Assembly: GCA_003449515.1 (NCBI GenBank)
Contig: DMHI01000197.1
Location: forward strand, 1-5,882
Source of the DNA: Lysobacteraceae bacterium
Lineage (GTDB): Bacteria; Pseudomonadota; Gammaproteobacteria; Xanthomonadales; Xanthomonadaceae
Direction of reading: 5' to 3'
DNA length: 5,882 bases
Under the pieces are notes generated by a model. It saw nothing but the letters and a program-made list of their open reading frames with translations, did not search any database and was not told the DNA's origin. Below, piece by piece: positions 5,421 through 5,882 of the stretch (positions within the stretch are counted from its first letter, which is position 1; each line of letters starts with the position of its first letter). The position numbers and the translations under genes were made by a program.

Positions 5421-5882
5421 ATGCCGATCGACTTCAATCAGGCCCGCCATGCGATGGTGGAGCAGCAGGTCCGCCCCTGGGAGGTGCTGGACCGCCGCGT
5501 GCTCGACGTGCTTGGCGAGGTCAAGCGCGAAGACTTCGTGCCGGTGCGCCATCGCAAGCTCGCCTTCGCCGACCTGGCGTTGCCGCTCGCGCACGGTGAA
5601 TCGATGTTCAAGCCGGTGCTGGAAGGCCGCCTGCTGCAGGCGCTCGATCTCGGCGCCACCGACGAGGTGCTGGAAATCGGCGCCGGCAGCGGCTTCCTCA
5701 CCGCCTGCATCGCCCGCCTCGCCCGCGCCGTGCACGCGATCGAGCAGCATGCCGATTTTGTGACCGAGGCGCAGCGCCGGCTCGATGCCGCCGAGGTTGC
5801 CAATGCGCGGCTGGAGCACGCCGATGCCGCCCACTGGAGCACCACGCAACGCTTCGACGCGATCCTGCTGGGCGGTGCCGTG
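5421..5882 (+). CDS. Protein-L-isoaspartate O-methyltransferase-like protein (PCMT family), 5' part
   Basis: The first 154 codons are present, with no stop before the right edge; a family member would need roughly 60-70 more. It is a Rossmann-fold SAM-dependent methyltransferase. Motif I is VLEIGAGSG (83-91), an acidic residue follows the next strand in HAIEQH (105-110), and FDAILLGG (145-152) matches the motif at the end of strand 4. The N-terminal MVEQQVRP (12-19) and REDFVP (36-41) are typical of PCMT proteins. True isoaspartate repair enzymes carry an ISxP-like segment near residue 60 with an important Ser; here the aligned part reads ESMFKPVLEGRLLQ (60-73), with Phe in place of Ser. The protein may therefore not perform classical isoaspartate repair. 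Such divergent members are often encoded just upstream of tolC-type genes in Proteobacteria (recalled, not checked). The start at 5421 has a good GAGAG site. Family membership is secure; the substrate is not. Confidence 0.88.
   Translation, partial: MPIDFNQARHAMVEQQVRPWEVLDRRVLDVLGEVKREDFVPVRHRKLAFADLALPLAHGESMFKPVLEGRLLQALDLGATDEVLEIGAGSGFLTACIARLARAVHAIEQHADFVTEAQRRLDAAEVANARLEHADAAHWSTTQRFDAILLGGAV

Overview
The window reads as ordinary chromosome of a high-GC proteobacterium, most likely a betaproteobacterium. The basis is the strong G/C bias at third codon positions, a lipoprotein adaptor plus inner-membrane RND pump (so a Gram-negative envelope), and a PCMT-like gene of the type often found next to tolC in Proteobacteria. 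The assignment to Betaproteobacteria is inference. I see no IS element, integrase, tRNA, rRNA or CRISPR array.

Layout, left to right. Positions 1-230 hold no complete gene. They contain a clear TPP (thiamine pyrophosphate) riboswitch on the minus strand (138 to 62), with a promoter-like -10 just upstream of it. Its target gene, probably a thiamine biosynthesis or uptake gene, lies beyond the left edge. Positions 231-4565 carry a two-gene minus-strand operon: a periplasmic adaptor lipoprotein of the HlyD/AcrA type, followed with no gap by an RND (resistance-nodulation-division) efflux permease. A 62-bp divergent promoter region (4566-4627) separates this operon from a plus-strand TetR/AcrR-family regulator (4628-5308) with an AefR-like C-terminal domain. 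After a 112-bp gap with a hairpin and a good -10 box comes the first 154 codons of a plus-strand protein-L-isoaspartate O-methyltransferase-like gene, which runs off the right edge.

How the parts fit. The TetR protein is the probable local repressor of the divergent pump operon and of its own gene. The intergenic region has related TTCAyGAAC elements that overlap the predicted promoters. The pump lacks an outer-membrane channel gene here. PCMT-like genes of this type are often followed by a tolC-type gene, so a partner channel may lie just right of the window, but this is not visible.

I find no convincing evidence of a previously undescribed system. The observations most worth a second look are the riboswitch with its unseen target, the operator architecture, and the PCMT-like protein that lacks a normally conserved serine.
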